Below are positions 32,062 through 44,600 of a stretch of 64,000 bases of DNA, piece by piece; positions within the stretch are counted from its first letter, which is position 1; each line of letters starts with the position of its first letter. The notes under the pieces were generated by a model, which saw only the letters and a list, made by a program, of their open reading frames with translations, was not told where the DNA came from and ran no database searches. Made by a program: the position numbers and the translations under genes. Source of the DNA: Spirodela intermedia (Eukaryota > Streptophyta > Magnoliopsida > Alismatales > Araceae). Where the stretch lies: NCBI GenBank assembly GCA_902729315.2, contig LR746274.1, positions 8,016,537 through 8,080,536 of the forward strand, written 5' to 3'.

Positions 32062-34925
32062 ATGGGCGGCGGAGGAGGGGAGCACGGTCATGGCCATGGG
32101 GTCACAGGTGACTTTAGGGCGAAGGTGTGGAGCATGACGGGCGGGCCTTACTGCCGACCGAAGCACTGGAGGAGGAACACCGCCATCGCCATGTTTGGCA
32201 TCGTTCTTGTGTGCATCCCGATCGCGATGAAATCCGCCGAGCTCGAGGTTCCCTCTAATCTTCTTCCATTTCCGCCCCTCTCCCTCATTCTTCTGGAAAC
32301 CTAATACTATGCGTTCATCAATTATCTGTTGCGCTACATGCTACATCCCTGATTGGCTCAATGTCATTGGGAAATTTAATTCGTATTATCTAAAAAAAAA
32401 TGCACTATTGAAGTATGACGATTCATTATCGCATTGTCCACAGGGAGTCTAGCTTTTTTTCGAAATGTTCCTAGTTTCCTAGATATTTCAGATTGGCGGG
32501 CGTTTGACTCCTGTACATGAGAATACAATTTTCATGTTGAATACATCCGAAAGTTAGCTTATGTGACCTTCGAAGCCTAGTTAGTTGATTGTTCTACGTA
32601 GGGAATCTGCAAATGCGGCATAATATTCGGTCACCAAAGGGTGGACGTGAATGTTTGAACAGGGTTGGAGATTAGATTTCTGGAATGGATAACTTACTTT
32701 AGATATCATACCTAGAGCATTGAAAACCAGATGTAGAGCGAGACGGGATGGGGTCGAAATTTGTTTATTTAGTTGACCGCATCAGAAAGAATTTCCGTAG
32801 GAAACGTCTTCATCAAATGTGTGATGTTCTAGGAGATGGCGTTTGAGTTGAAAGATAATCTCTGGAAACCTTGGATTTGTACTTCTATTGGAGAAAGACT
32901 CTGATGATATCACTGTTTACATGCACACATTTGCGAGAGTGATAATATCATCCATTTTTTTGGTATTTTTTGCACCTTCATCCCTAGCCCTTCTGGTGAT
33001 TTATTCTATAATAGTAGGTGCTGATGGGCCAGGGATGGCTGTGTATGACGCATTCACACATGCATTCGGATTTAATTTTTTCTGCTCATATTTTATCAAC
33101 CTCATGGCAGGTGTTGGAGGATATCATCCTTTGCCATTCCAGTTTTTCCCTTTCTCCATGTCATTTTGACAAAATCCTACCAATAGGTTCTTCTCTCTTC
33201 TTGGTTACCATTGATTATAAGAATCAAGAACCAAATATGTCACGTATCAATCATGCATGGAAAACTGTCACCGCTAGGTATGGCAGAGACCTTATTGGCT
33301 GATGCAATCACCTTAAGTGGCTACTATGCTTGAGTCCCCTCAATCCTGCAAATATTGCAAAATTAGTAGTGCAGTTGATTAGCTTTCAGCAATGATGCAC
33401 TCAGTGAGTGTCCTAATAACTTTTATACTTTTTTCTAGAATCTCCCTTCATATTTTATTATATCTATTGGTTTTAAAGCTTTCCTGGGATTTTTCTCTGT
33501 TTCAATGATGTTTATCAAATTGTAGGTGTAGTTAATACTACGTCGCGGTTTTGTGATTTGATGTTTAATATTCTGGAATCAGATTTTCGGGTGTTGGAAA
33601 AATCAAAACTAAAAAGTTGGAGCTTTACAGAAAAAACTTTAACATATTATGACACGTTGGAACAGGAAAATAATAATGGAGACAAATATTTCGAACTTGA
33701 AGGGGTCCAAAATCATAGTTCTGCATGTTGAAAAAATCCCTAATTGGCAACTTTCTAACATCAATATCCTGATTTCAGCGCAAGAAGAAATAGATTACAT
33801 CGATCATACGTCATGTTCAATATTGTTCTATACGATCAGAAGGTGCTTTTATTAAGAAAAATAGTTGTGGTCGTCTTGTAGGAGAAGCTGATCTTGATAT
33901 GATGAGAACTTTCCCAATTAATTTTTGAGAATCATTATATTAAAAAAGCAATTCAGAAGAAAAGTTGCCCTTTGAATAAAGTAAGGATCTTACAAGGCCA
34001 GATCTAGCAAAATCATCAGATTTTTTCCAAGCTGTGGAAGAAATTATTCCCACATTCATGTAACAGTGAGGATCAACGTTGAAGACAAGGTTCTCCAGGT
34101 CTCATTTCGGCCTCTTCAACTGCAAGCATCTGAGCTTCTTTTTCTGGCCAGTGGCAAAACCTCTCTCTAAGTCATCAAGTAAACAGTACTTCCAATGTCC
34201 ATGGGCATCTCTTCTGTTACTGGTCAAGCTTTTCACAAATCAGCGTCTTAGAGGCTGATGACATCCTATATACCCACTAACCACAAGTCTGAACTAGGAA
34301 AATAAAAAAAATTGGCTCTCTGTGCCTCGAGGAACTAATATCTCTGATCATAGTGATTTATTGTAAAGTTGTGCACATAATATATTAATCACTGAGACAT
34401 ATTAATAAGTTTATTCCGGCCTAATCAGATGTGTAAGCACTTGGGCAGGATTCTTCAGTAACACCATCTGATTTTATTTTTTTTATATTCCATTTTCTTC
34501 CCCTGAATTGAACATATGGGCATGTGACGATTTGATAATCTCTCTCAGCTTTAATGAATCGGTTATCTTCAGAACTCATCTATGAATTTTCTTCATCTTC
34601 GAATCATGTTGTCATCGATCAATGGCCTCTTTGAATATGGTCTACTCATAACAGTTCACTGGACTCTTCTAAACATGAACAAATCGGAGTAGGAATCTCT
34701 CTCCCCCCTCTCGCTCCGTGCCACAACTGGAAGATGGGTCCCACCTGCCACATGGCATATCCACTTGGATTTTCGTGGAGCCCACAAAGACAAATGGCTG
34801 ATTCTCATTGGTTTGACACAGAATTTTAATCTTCTTTTTTTTCCTCGCAGCAACGGCCGCATCACCCTGTGCACCCCATCCCTTCACAGCTCTGGTGCAA
34901 AAACTTTGGAAACAAGGAGTACTGA
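32062..34925 (+). CDS. Mitochondrial complex I subunit, NDUFB4/B15-like
   Basis: Two exons, 32062-32247 and 34851-34925 (phase 0, GAG|gttccc ... cgcag|CAACGG), give 86 aa. The protein has a Gly/His-rich start, then VWSMTGGPYCRPKHWRRNTA, one hydrophobic segment (IAMFGIVLVCIPIAM, about residues 44-58), and a second exon reading RPHHPVHPIPSQLWCKNFG. From memory this matches a small plant protein found in respiratory complex I and usually equated with NDUFB4/B15; the exact subunit name is my recollection. It would sit in the inner mitochondrial membrane arm without catalytic residues. Its 2.6-kb intron is the source of many segments in the neighbouring phosphatase array. Frameless reading past 32247 only gives a spurious extension. 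Confidence 0.8.
32248..34850 (+). other. Intron 1 of the complex I gene
   Basis: This is a 2.6-kb intron with GT at 32248 and AG at 34849-34850. The first 950 bases are related to segments spread through the phosphatase array (9572-9910, 8463-8640, 20990-21560 and their copies). The remainder, about 33200-34850, has no match elsewhere in the window and no recognisable gene. Confidence 0.75.
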
Positions 34926-37030
34926 GCTTCTCCCAGATGGTGGGAGTAGGATCAGGTGAGAGAAGATTCCCCTTTTAAGTCACTCAATGATGGGTTTCCT
35001 CTTCATCAATGGCCTACTTCTCTTTGATGATTGCCGTATTTAGCAACTGGTATATGATCAAATAATCATTGTATAAACTGGAGCCCCCTTCCCCTTTTCT
35101 CTCTGAACAATGAGGTTGTTCTTGCTTCAGTCGAGCATTTCATGAATAATGATTTTGAGTATTCTTAGGAGATGGATGCTTGATCGATTTTGCATATGAG
35201 GGATTCCCTCTCTCCCTCTCTCTCTCTCTCTCTAGATATATATACATATATTGAATAAATAGTTTCTTAGTCAAGAACTCTTGTGTAATGGGCATCATTT
35301 ACATTTTCTTCATTCTGATTCATCTCTATTCCTATGGGTTGAATCCAAAGTACTTATCCTTAAGTGGCATGAGCTAGGGTTACTCCCCTCTATCTCCACT
35401 GGCTCTTGACAAGAAAAGCTCCGAAAACAGATGGATTGAGCTCTGGATTCAACTAGAGCGAGCGAGTGAGAGAGAGAGAGAGAGAGAAGGAGAGAGAGAG
35501 AGAAGGAGAGATCTCAGGGTCATCTGCTTTAACTAGTTATGCTCTAGATTTAACAGGCTCGTTGGCAACCTATTTTTCTTTCAGCTAGGGAGAGAGAGGA
35601 AGAGAGGAGAGAGGAAAGAGAGAGAGAGTAAATGAGTATTTAGTCTAGACAATGTTCAAAATTGGGGGAACAATAGGGAACGTTGTAAGGGTTTTACACT
35701 CTGTGGCCTTCTAATGGAGAGAATAAGATGGAGAGTCCTCTTGCTCAATGAATAATAGGGACGTAGGCTGAGATGGTCTCCTCTGAGCTTCACAAATAGC
35801 TGATTCCTTATGATTTTCTAGGCCTCATTGTTTACAAATTAGGGTTTAGAAGCCAGATTACCCTCTTTCTGATTTAGTGTTTAGAGGTTTGGGGTTTAGA
35901 ACCCTTGTTACCCTAATGACAATCTACTGTTAGAGATTAGGGTTTAGAAAACACGGTAAAGCCTAATTAGTTGGAACCCACTAACCCTAATGACGGTTTT
36001 GTTTAGAAATTAGTGCTCATGACTTGCTTACGTATCCTCAATTAGGGTTTATGACTCGCTCAAGTTGCTTCAGTTAGGGTTTAGAAGCCATTATGTGGCC
36101 TTTTATTTGAGCCCAGCTAGTATGCCAGTCGGTTGTTGATGATGACGTTACCATCCTTTCCCAAGTCAAACGTGCAATCTAGTGATCGTCAACCCCTTAA
36201 ACAAGTCAACATTTAATTTTTACGGAATATTCAATATGATATAAAATACACGTTCATTTAACAAAACAGAAGAGGTTTTGCCCGAGGATCGGAATCAGAT
36301 CTTGTGAGTCATCGGGAAGAGAGAGAGAGAGAGAGGCTCTGCTGGAGTGTGAACGGTTGATAACTCTACTAGACGACGACATGTCAGACTCAGACATATG
36401 GTCGTCGTGTTGGCGTCATGGGCTAATAGGAACTCTCTCTCTCTCTCTCTCTCCCTCGCTCTCTCCTCCTGAGAGGAGAAAGAAAGTAGGCTGGGTCACG
36501 GAGTTCACATGAGCTCCGGCTAGGGTGGGGGGGATGATTCTCCGGATCCTTTGCACTGTCACCCTTGTCTTGTGCTGTGGATGGACTCTAGGTTTCAGAG
36601 AGAGAGGTTTGACTTAGAGAGAGGCTGATAGTAAGAGAGAGAATGGTAAGAAGGAAAACAGTCAAGGGAGAGAGAGAGAGAGAGAGAGAGAGCCGGAGTC
36701 CTAATCGGAAAATAAGAGAACCTATAGAGTTTCTCTAATCAAATCCCAAGTTTTTCGACCGTGATTTCGAGTCTCCCTCGAACCCTGATCACCACTCTCC
36801 CTGTACTACTGGGTTCTCTCCTCAAACTAGAGAGAGAGATAGAGAGAGAGAGAGTGACGATGGAGAAATTGTACAGGAGAATCTTGAATCTCGACCAATT
36901 CAAGAGACCTCACAGAGACAGAGATCGCTCATACAACCGCAGAGATTCTGTGAATGTGATCTGTCAGGGGAGGGTGAAAGTGAAGAACCCTAAAAAACCA
37001 GGGCAAGGAGACGAAAACCAGGGACCTGCC
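34926..37030. repeat. Intergenic GA/CT-rich region with TTAGGGTTTAG-type repeats
   Basis: CT tract at 35205-35233; GA tracts at about 35461-35520, 35585-35630, 36322-36335, 36667-36692 and 36826-36855; CT at about 36431-36460. Between about 35840 and 36090 some six degenerate units contain ttagggttta (telobox on the minus strand). Open frames are low-complexity Arg/Glu or Leu/Ser strings and are not called. The 3' untranslated region of the minus-strand receptor kinase gene should lie at its right end. Confidence 0.65.
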
Positions 37031-40000
37031 TCATTGAGGGGTCCTCTTCTTCCCGGAGAGCCCCCCCCTCCCCGCCTCCACACGAACCAGCCTGCTGGCG
37101 ACCTCTCTGGACGTTGGCCGATCGGGCGGCGCCGCCGCGGTGCACTCCAGCGCCACCTCGAGCACCTCCGCCATGGCCGCCGCCTCGCCAGCGGCCAGCG
37201 GCCTCAGCGTGGGGTCGATAAGCTGCTCCTCCATCGCCATGGCCCGAAGGTTCATGGCTGCTCGCGCCCACCCGGCGATGCCGGGGCCCTCCCCGAACGC
37301 CGGGTCCGTCGGCGTACGGCCGGTCACCAGCTCCATCAAGACGATCCCCATGCTGTAGACGTCGCTCTTCTCTGTCGCCCTCATCGAGTATGCATGCTCT
37401 GCAGGATATTGAAGGCGAACTAGTCAGCGATGGCAATGATTGGAGCAATTTACTTTAAGTGGAGATGAATCTGTTCACTGTATATGAGATGTTAAACCCT
37501 AAAACCTAGGTGTCCGTCTGAAGGTAAGTTAGTATGGTGGAACCCTAAACCCTAAACCAATCGGCATAGATGTCACTGGAGTAATTTTGCTTAAGATGAT
37601 GATGAATCTGCTCACTGTATGTGAGATGTTTAACCTTAAAACCTAAGTGTCCGTCTGAAGTTGACTAAACCCTTAGTGGATAAGTAGTTTACTTCAAATG
37701 GGGATGAATCTTCTCACCGTATGTGAGATGTTAAACCCTAAACCCTAAGTGCCCAACTAACTATGAATAGAACCTTAAACCAATCAGCCATGGCCATCGT
37801 TGGAGTAATTTCAAATTGTGACGAATCTGCCTAATATAATGTGAGATGTTAAACCCTAAACCCTAAGTGACCATCTGAAGTTAACTCACTAAAAGTACTA
37901 TGAATAGAATGTCTTCAAAAACGGGGGAATCGTAAACCCTACTTACGTAAAAAAAGGACTATGGTTGAGGGTAGGACTGCATGACGTAAAAAATACATGC
38001 TGCATGTGAGATGTTAAACCCTAAACCTAAAGTCCCCATCTAAAGTGAACACACTAAAAATACTATAAATAGAATGTTGACGAAAATGGGGGAATCCTAA
38101 ACCCTAATTACATCAAAGAACAACTGTGGTTGAGGGTAAAAATACGTGCTGCATGTGGGAAATTAAACCCTAAAACTCAGGGAGAGCCCATATAGACCTC
38201 ATTGAATGCGTTCTATTTTGTCGTCCCCTAGGTGGGAAACCCTAGACCTCGAGTTACATAAATGAAACCGAGTTACATGAAGACAGGTGGACTAGAGGAA
38301 TTTACTGCAAAACCCTAATTGCCCAAGTGAAAAAATGCCTGAGATTTTGAGTTTACTAGCTATTAAACAGTAGTAATCATGGACCTGCTAGATTGATTCA
38401 GTGTGAGGAGATTACCTGGGGCGATGTATCCGAAAGATCCGGCGAAGCAGGACCCGGAATCCGTGTACCCCACAGAGTCACCGGCGCCGTCGCCGGCGGT
38501 GGATCGGCTCTCCGCTACCACCTTGGCCAGGCCGAAGTCCCCAAGATGGGCCTCCATGTTGCCGTCGAGGAGGACGTTGCTGGACTTGATATCCCTGTGG
38601 AGGATTCTCTCCTTGCAGTCGTAATGGAGGTACTCTACGCCCTTTACCAGCCCCACAGCGATCCTCAGCCGCTCCTCCCAGCTCAGCCCCCTCCCCATCT
38701 TCTTCTTCATCTCCTTCTTCTCCGTCTCCGGCCGGTGGAGCCAGTCCCAGAGGCTCCCATTCTCCATGAACTCGTACACCAGGAAGTTCACGGCGGCGCC
38801 GCCGGTGCAGACGCCGAGGAGCTTCACGAGGTGGCGGTGGCGGACCCTGCCCAGGGCTCGGACCTCCCTGAGGAAGCTCCTCTCCAGAAACGGGTCGCTA
38901 TCATGGCCGCCAGCGAGCTTCTTCACGGCCACCGTCTCCCCCGACGGCAGCGCCACCCTGTACACCGTCCCCGACCCCCCGGCGCCGACGACGAACTCGT
39001 CGCTGAGGTTCCTCGTCGCCACCATGATTTCTCCCCACTTGAACTCCCTCCTCATGGAAGCTTTCAGAACCAGTTCTCGGTTCACGAGGGAGGAGCTGGA
39101 CGAATACGCGCAGTTCACCTCCCGTAGCCGCCGGTGAGAGCGCCGCCGGAGAAGTAGAGCTGCTCCGGCGACGAGGACAATGATGAGGACTGTTGCGGCG
39201 GCGGAGATCAGAGATATCGACACCGGGAGGGGAATGGAGCGGCGCCGCCGCCTCCTCCCGGAGAACTCCGCCCCCGGACAGGGCTGAAGCGGGCTCCCGC
39301 AGAGCCCCGGGTTCCCCTCGAAGCTCGCCGGCGGCCAGTGAGAGAGCTCCTCCTGGAGCTTCCCCGTTAACTGGTTGTGGGAAAGATCGAGGCTCAAAAG
39401 GCTCCTCATTTCGATGATCTGCTCGGGGATCTGGCCGGCGAGCTGGTTGTGGGAGAGATCGAGTTCTTCGAGCTTTGAGAGGCTATGGAGAGAAGGGGGA
39501 ATCTCGCCGAAGAGATTGTTGAAGCTGAGGTCCAGCAGGCTCTGCAACTCCTGCAGCTGTCCCAGCTCCGGCGGGATCTCGCCGGAGAGGAGATTGTGGG
39601 AGAGTTGAAGCTCGTAGAGCTTCCTTAGCTGGCCCACTGTAGCAGGGATCTCGCCGGAGAATCTGTTGCCGTCTAGCCGGAGCATGTTGAGAGACCGGAG
39701 CTCGCCGATCGCCGGTGGGATTTCTCCGGTAAGGGCGTTGCCGGAGAGGTCCAGAACCAGGAGACCGGTGCAGTTGAAGAGATCTCCGGGGACCTCGCCG
39801 GAGAACCTGTTGGAGGACAGATGGAGCTCCCCTAGCTGGGGAAGACGGCCGAACCAGAGAGGGAGAGCTCCGGCGAGGTAGTTACCGGCGAGGTTGATGT
39901 AGGCAAGATTCCGGCAAGACGACACCTCCTCCGGGATCTCGCCGGAGAGGAGATTGTGTGAGAGGTCTAGGAGAGAGAGTGCGGTCATCTTCCCCAGTTC

Positions 40001-41878
40001 CGGCGGGACGCCGCCGGTGAACCGGTTGCTGCCCAGTCGCAGCCTCTCCATCTCCGGCGAGTCCCCCAGCTGAGAGGGGATCTCGCCGGAGAAGGAGTTG
40101 TTGGTGAGGTCCATGGAGAGGAGGTTGCCGGAGCTGGAGAGGACGATGACCCCGCCGGAGAACTTATTGTTGGAGAGGTTCACCCTGGTGAGATTCCTCA
40201 GATTGATAAGTTCTCTGGGAAGCCCGCCGGAGAGGGAGTTGTTGTAGAGCATGAACTTCTCCAGGGCACGAAGCTCCGCCAAGCTCGCCGGAATCTCGCC
40301 GGAGAGGAGATTATCGGCGAGATCGAGCACTGTGAGCTCATGGCAATCCCCCAACGCCGCCGGAATCTCGCCGGACAGGCTATTCTGCCGGAGATGGAGG
40401 AACCGGAGCTCCTTCAGGCGGCCGATGGAGGCGGGAATGTTGCCGGAAAACTGGTTCCCGAAGAAGTCGACGTACTGCAACCTGGTACAGTTGAACAACT
40501 CCTCCGGTATCTCGCCGGAGAGCTGGTTCTCGTAGAGGTAGAGGATCTGGAGCTGACCCAGCTCCGAAAGCCCCGCCGGGACGCCGCCGGTTAGGGCGTT
40601 GTGGTAGAGCGTAAGCGTCTGGAGGTTCCTGAGCTTGCCCAGCTCCGGCGGGATCTCCCCGGAGAAGCTGTTGTTGTTGAGAAGCAGGTCCGTCAAGTTC
40701 GTCATCATCCCCAGCTCCGGCGGGATGTTGCCGGAGAAGCTATTGTTGCCCAGATCGAGCTGCCGGAGCGCAGAGCAGCGAACCAGACCGACGGGAAGCT
40801 CGCCGGAGAAGTTGTTTGTAGAGAGAGATAGCTGCTGCAAGCTCGTTGACTCCTCGCAGATTCGCTGAGGGAGCTCGCCGGAGAATCGGTTGCCGGAGAG
40901 AACCAGGAAAACTAGGCTGCTTAGTCCGGCGATCGCCGCTGGGAACTCCCCCTCGAGGTCGTTGCTGGAGAGATCAAGGGTCTCGAGGTTGCCCAGCCCC
41001 GCCATGGATTCCGGCAACCTTCCTCGAAGGCGATTCCCCATGAGGTTCAGGTAGACGAGTTGACTCAGGTTCCCCAGCGAACTCGGAAGCTCGCCGGCTA
41101 TGGAGTTGTTGGCGAGATTCAGCGTCTGGAGATTCCCAAGCTCGCCGAGCTCCGGCGGGATCTCCCCCTGGAGCTGGTTGCCGGAGGCGGAGAAGACGAC
41201 GAGCTCGGAGCAGCTCCCAATCTCCGGCGGGACGGCGCCGGAAAACCAGTTGTCCTGCAAGATCAAGCTTCGAAGCTTGGAGAGCCGGTCGAGCCTTCTG
41301 GGTATCTCGCCGGAGAAGTTGCCGGCGGCGAGCCCGAGTACTCTCAGCTCCGGCAGGTCCCCCAAAGATTCAGGAATGGGCCCCGAAAGCTTGGGGTTGT
41401 CCCCAAGACGAAGAACTTGAAGAGAGGAGAGAGAACCGAACCAGTTGGGGATGGCGCCGGAGAGGTCGTTGGAGAAGAGGAGGAGGACGGATAGGGTGGC
41501 GGAGAGGGCGGCGAGCTCCGGCGGGATTCCACCGGAGAGGCGGTTGCCGGAGAGGTCGAGGGAGACCAGTCCGGTGAAGCGGCCTATGGAGGGGGGGATT
41601 GGGCCGGCGAGGGAGGAAGAGGAGAGGTTGAGGGAGACGACGACGGCGCCGCCGCCGCCGCCGCAGGTGATGCCCGTCCAAAGGCAGAAGGAAGGGTCGC
41701 CGGAGGACCAGCCGGAGAGGATGCCGAAGGGGTCCTCGGAGAAGGAGCTCTTCACCTCGAGGAGCAGGGAGAGATAATCGGGACCGGAGTCGCCGCCGGC
41801 GCCGGAGAGGAGGAAGGCAGAGAAGAGGAGAGAGAGAAGTGAGAGAGAGGCGTTCCCCTCGTCTCTCCTTCTCCCCAT
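37031..41878 (-). CDS. LRR receptor-like serine/threonine kinase, GASSHO (GSO1/GSO2) type
   Basis: Exon 1 is 41878-38416 and exon 2 is 37398-37031 (CCAG|gtaatc ... tgcag|AGCAT, restoring APEHAYS), giving 1276 aa. Signal peptide at about residues 9-30; LRRNT domain with SFCLWTGITC; roughly 30 leucine-rich repeats, many with FSGEIP, to about residue 860; a membrane span near 885-912. The kinase domain has GAGGSGTVYR, VAVKKL, HRDIKSSN, DFGLAK and SFGYIAPE: an RD kinase with complete catalytic motifs. Length and the intron in the APE motif resemble Arabidopsis GSO1/GSO2, receptors for CIF/TWS1 peptides in Casparian strip and embryo cuticle integrity. The start was chosen because the signal peptide follows; the same frame stays open upstream to 42205 with low-complexity residues. 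The orthology to GSO rather than to neighbouring RLK groups is an inference. Confidence 0.9.
37399..38415 (-). repeat. Intron of the receptor kinase gene with telobox-bearing tandem repeats
   Basis: About six degenerate units, roughly 100-165 bp apart, share a gtgagatgttaaaccctaaa core with a following gtgtccgtctgaagttga-type tract. Cores are near 37486, 37622, 37721, 37842 and 38007, with a weaker one at 38158. Each carries one or two AAACCCTAA teloboxes. They lie in the phase-1 intron that splits the kinase domain. Confidence 0.75.
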
Positions 41879-42165
41879 GGCGGCGGCGGGAGGGGGGTCC
41901 TTCTTCTTCTTCCTCTTCTTCTTCTTCTGCTGCTGCTGCTGCTGCTTCTTCTTCCTCTTCCTGTTTCTCTTTCTCTCTCTTTCTGAGGTGGAGAGAAGGT
42001 GGGGAGCTTCAGGTGGGAGAGAGAGCGGGGGGGTTGCATGCATGCATGCGTAGCAGGGGGGGTCTTCCCAATGGCGACGGCGGCGGAGTAATGACCACCC
42101 CTCCGCCCGTCGGTGGGGTGGATTCCTCGTAAATTGACGCCAATGGGGAGAGGAAGTCCTCTCCT

Positions 42166-42207
<42 letters not shown>

Positions 42208-42880
42208 AGTGGTGGAGAGGGGAAAAGCGGGGGAGGGAGAATGATATACGAGTTTACAGTCACCACCTTGGCGCTCTCTCTCTCACCCCTTCTCTCTCTC
42301 TCTCTATACGCAGTAGAGAAGAGAGAAAGGACGTAGGAGCTAACAGCCACCACTCTCTCTCTCTCTCTCTCGCCCGCTAAATATACATGCAGCTGAGAAG
42401 AGAGAAATGAGGACGTTGATGCCAACAGACACAACATTCTCTCTCTCTCTCTCTCTCTCTAGAGGCATTAGAGAAGTGAGGAGAGAGAAGAGAGGACGTA
42501 GGACCTGGTCTTCCTCTCCCCTTCTCTCTCCCTCTAGAAACAAGAGAGATTAGAAGAGAGAAAAACAGAAGTATCCTCAGTCCCCCTCCCGCTCGCTCAC
42601 CCACCACCTTCCCTCCCTCGTCTGCGGGTGTTTGTAGCGAGCGAGCGAGAGAGAGAGAGAGAGAGAGAGCCGAAAGATCACACTACATCCTCACCATCTC
42701 CCCCACCTCTCTCTCTCTATCTCTCTCTCTCTCTAACTCTCTCTCCCTTGCCGGAGGACACCAGAGGGAGGGACAACACCGTCTTTTTAGAGCATTGTTT
42801 AGTGAACAGGCGGTTGAATCACCACCTAATATCGGCTAATGGGGGGAGGTGAGTGTAGCCCCCTAATCAACTACACCCCT
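41879..42880 (-). promoter_or_regulatory. 5' leader and promoter region of the receptor kinase gene, GA/CT-rich
   Basis: The minus-strand leader holds a CAG/AAG repeat (41928-41958 on plus as CTG/CTT) and a (GA)n tract at 42169-42203. More GA/CT tracts follow near 42290-42310, 42354-42371, 42439-42461, 42645-42669 and 42709-42735. A 42205 ATG is in frame with the kinase and is discussed as a finding. No clear TATA box was identified within the repeats. Confidence 0.55.
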
Positions 42881-43440
42881 CTTCGTTTCGGTAGGCCCGG
42901 TGACCCCATCCCTTCCCCCACCCTTTCCATAGAGGTTTTGTTGAACAGCGACGCACCAGCCCTTACCGGTGACCTTAATCCCCCATGTAGAGAGAGAAAC
43001 GGAAGGTAGAGAGATCCCCCAATAAATGGCCCTCGATCCACTGACGCGCCATCCCTACGTACACACACGGAGAGAGTGTAGAGTAGAGAGAGAGAGCAGA
43101 GCAGAGAGTATAGAGTAGAGAGAGGAGAGAGAGAGAGGAAGGAGAGAGAAAGAGGAGAGAGTAATGAGCAGAAGTGGCCTACAAATGGGCCCCACTGGGC
43201 CTCACGAAGTCAATATACCCGGGATGGTACCGACGGATAAGACAAACCTGCAGATTAGACGCGTCAGAGTCACCGACGGTCAGCGGAAGTAAACGAACGA
43301 ACCAGATGACCTGGATCAGCTAGCCACGTCGGATCGCCATGGAACCTCTTTGCCGATGACGCAGAGCCCCCCGCCCACGGGTGCACTCACCACTTTTTTG
43401 TCGTTTTTCTGCTTCTCCTTCCTATTGCTTAATCTCCTTA
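42881..43440. other. Intergenic, partly GA-rich
   Basis: Contains GA-rich stretches at about 43075-43165. A segment at 43205-43290 (gaagtcaata..gacgcgtcag..gtcagcggaag) recalls the leader of the PP1-like genes at 9935-9990. No gene seen. Confidence 0.4.
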
Positions 43441-43444
43441 TATC

Positions 43445-44040
43445 CTTAATTCAGGTCAGGTCTTTAATTTAAAAATATACCTTATTAATATTTATATTTA
43501 GTAATATACTTTTATTCCCATGTCAAAAATATTAAAATTATAACGAACCATAATTAAAAAATCTACCTCAAGAACTAGTAGACATTGAGCACATTATTGA
43601 ATCAAATTATAAATATAATTAATTTTGGAGACATATTATCAGTTATTCCGAATAATTATAAATATATCTTCTCAATATTTTCTATTTAGTGATATATTTG
43701 TATTTCTCAAAATTATTAAATTATAAGGGACCATAATAAAAAATCCACCTCAAGAACCTGAAGACAGCAAGCACATTATTGAACCAAGTTATAAATATAT
43801 TTTTTTTCACAAACTATTAATTATTAAAAATAATTAAATATATATTTTATGAATAAATCTAGTTGGTAATATATTTTATTCCAAAGTAAAATTTCTCAAA
43901 AATATTAACCTATAAGGGAAAATATAATTAGATCATCCACCTCAAGAACTAGCCGACACTAAGCACATTATTGAACCAAGTTATAAATATAATTAATTTT
44001 TTTCAAAAATATTAATTATTTCAAATAAAGGCATTCTGAA
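43445..44040. repeat. Three tandem ~185-bp AT-rich repeats
   Basis: Three diverged units share an atccacctcaagaact core followed by gcacattattgaaccaagtt and ataaatataatta. Cores begin at 43561, 43743 and 43935, so spacings are 182 and 192 bp. The units are AT-rich and contain no open frame of note. They may be a short satellite or the ends of a degraded element. Confidence 0.75.
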
Positions 44041-44452
44041 ATAAATAAATAAATCTTTGATAGAGAGAGATAGAGATAGAGAGATGAATTTGGTTTCCAA
44101 ATGGAGAAAGCCCCGGTCACAGGGCTCTAACTTATAATGCTCGAGAATGTGGGTATGGTGGACCAAGAACCATAGAATATTCGCAATTAATATTTGCATA
44201 TTTCAAGGCGGAGTGTATTTGCAATAGTTTCATGTGAGAGGGTTCTGGGGTAATTATAATATGCAGGATGGGTGCGGGTGGTTTCCTCTTGGTGGAGTTG
44301 ATCTTGGGTGATGATTGTTTCCCTTTCTTTCTTTAATGAGGGCAGCGGCTCTGTCCGAAGCGGATTAGAGAGAGAGACAGAAGGATGACCCTGTTTAAGC
44401 TGTTTGGTGAACCAAATCCGCTCCTCTCTCTCTCTACCCATTTATGTATGTG

Positions 44453-44486
<34 letters not shown>

Positions 44487-44557
44487 TTTCTCTTTCTATC
44501 CATATCTTTCTCCAGGCCAACCTTTCTTGGGGTTTACCTTGTTAACCAGATAACGTC

Positions 44558-44600
<43 letters not shown>

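Noticed and set aside
36760-36900. Possible start of a plus-strand gene in the GA-rich region
   Set aside because: The open stretch depends on GA repeats. No splice-linked continuation or homology was seen.
36761-37423. 220-codon plus-strand frame
   Set aside because: It overlaps the receptor kinase last exon in antisense and begins in a GA-repeat region. No domain was recognised.
38393-39127. Plus-strand frames within the receptor kinase exon
   Set aside because: They are antisense shadows of a GC-rich coding exon whose minus-strand frame has full LRR and kinase motifs.
43205-43290. Similarity to the leader of the PP1-like genes (gacgcgtcag..gtcagcgg)
   Set aside because: The match is short and interrupted, and no PP1 exon follows. 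It was kept only as a remark.
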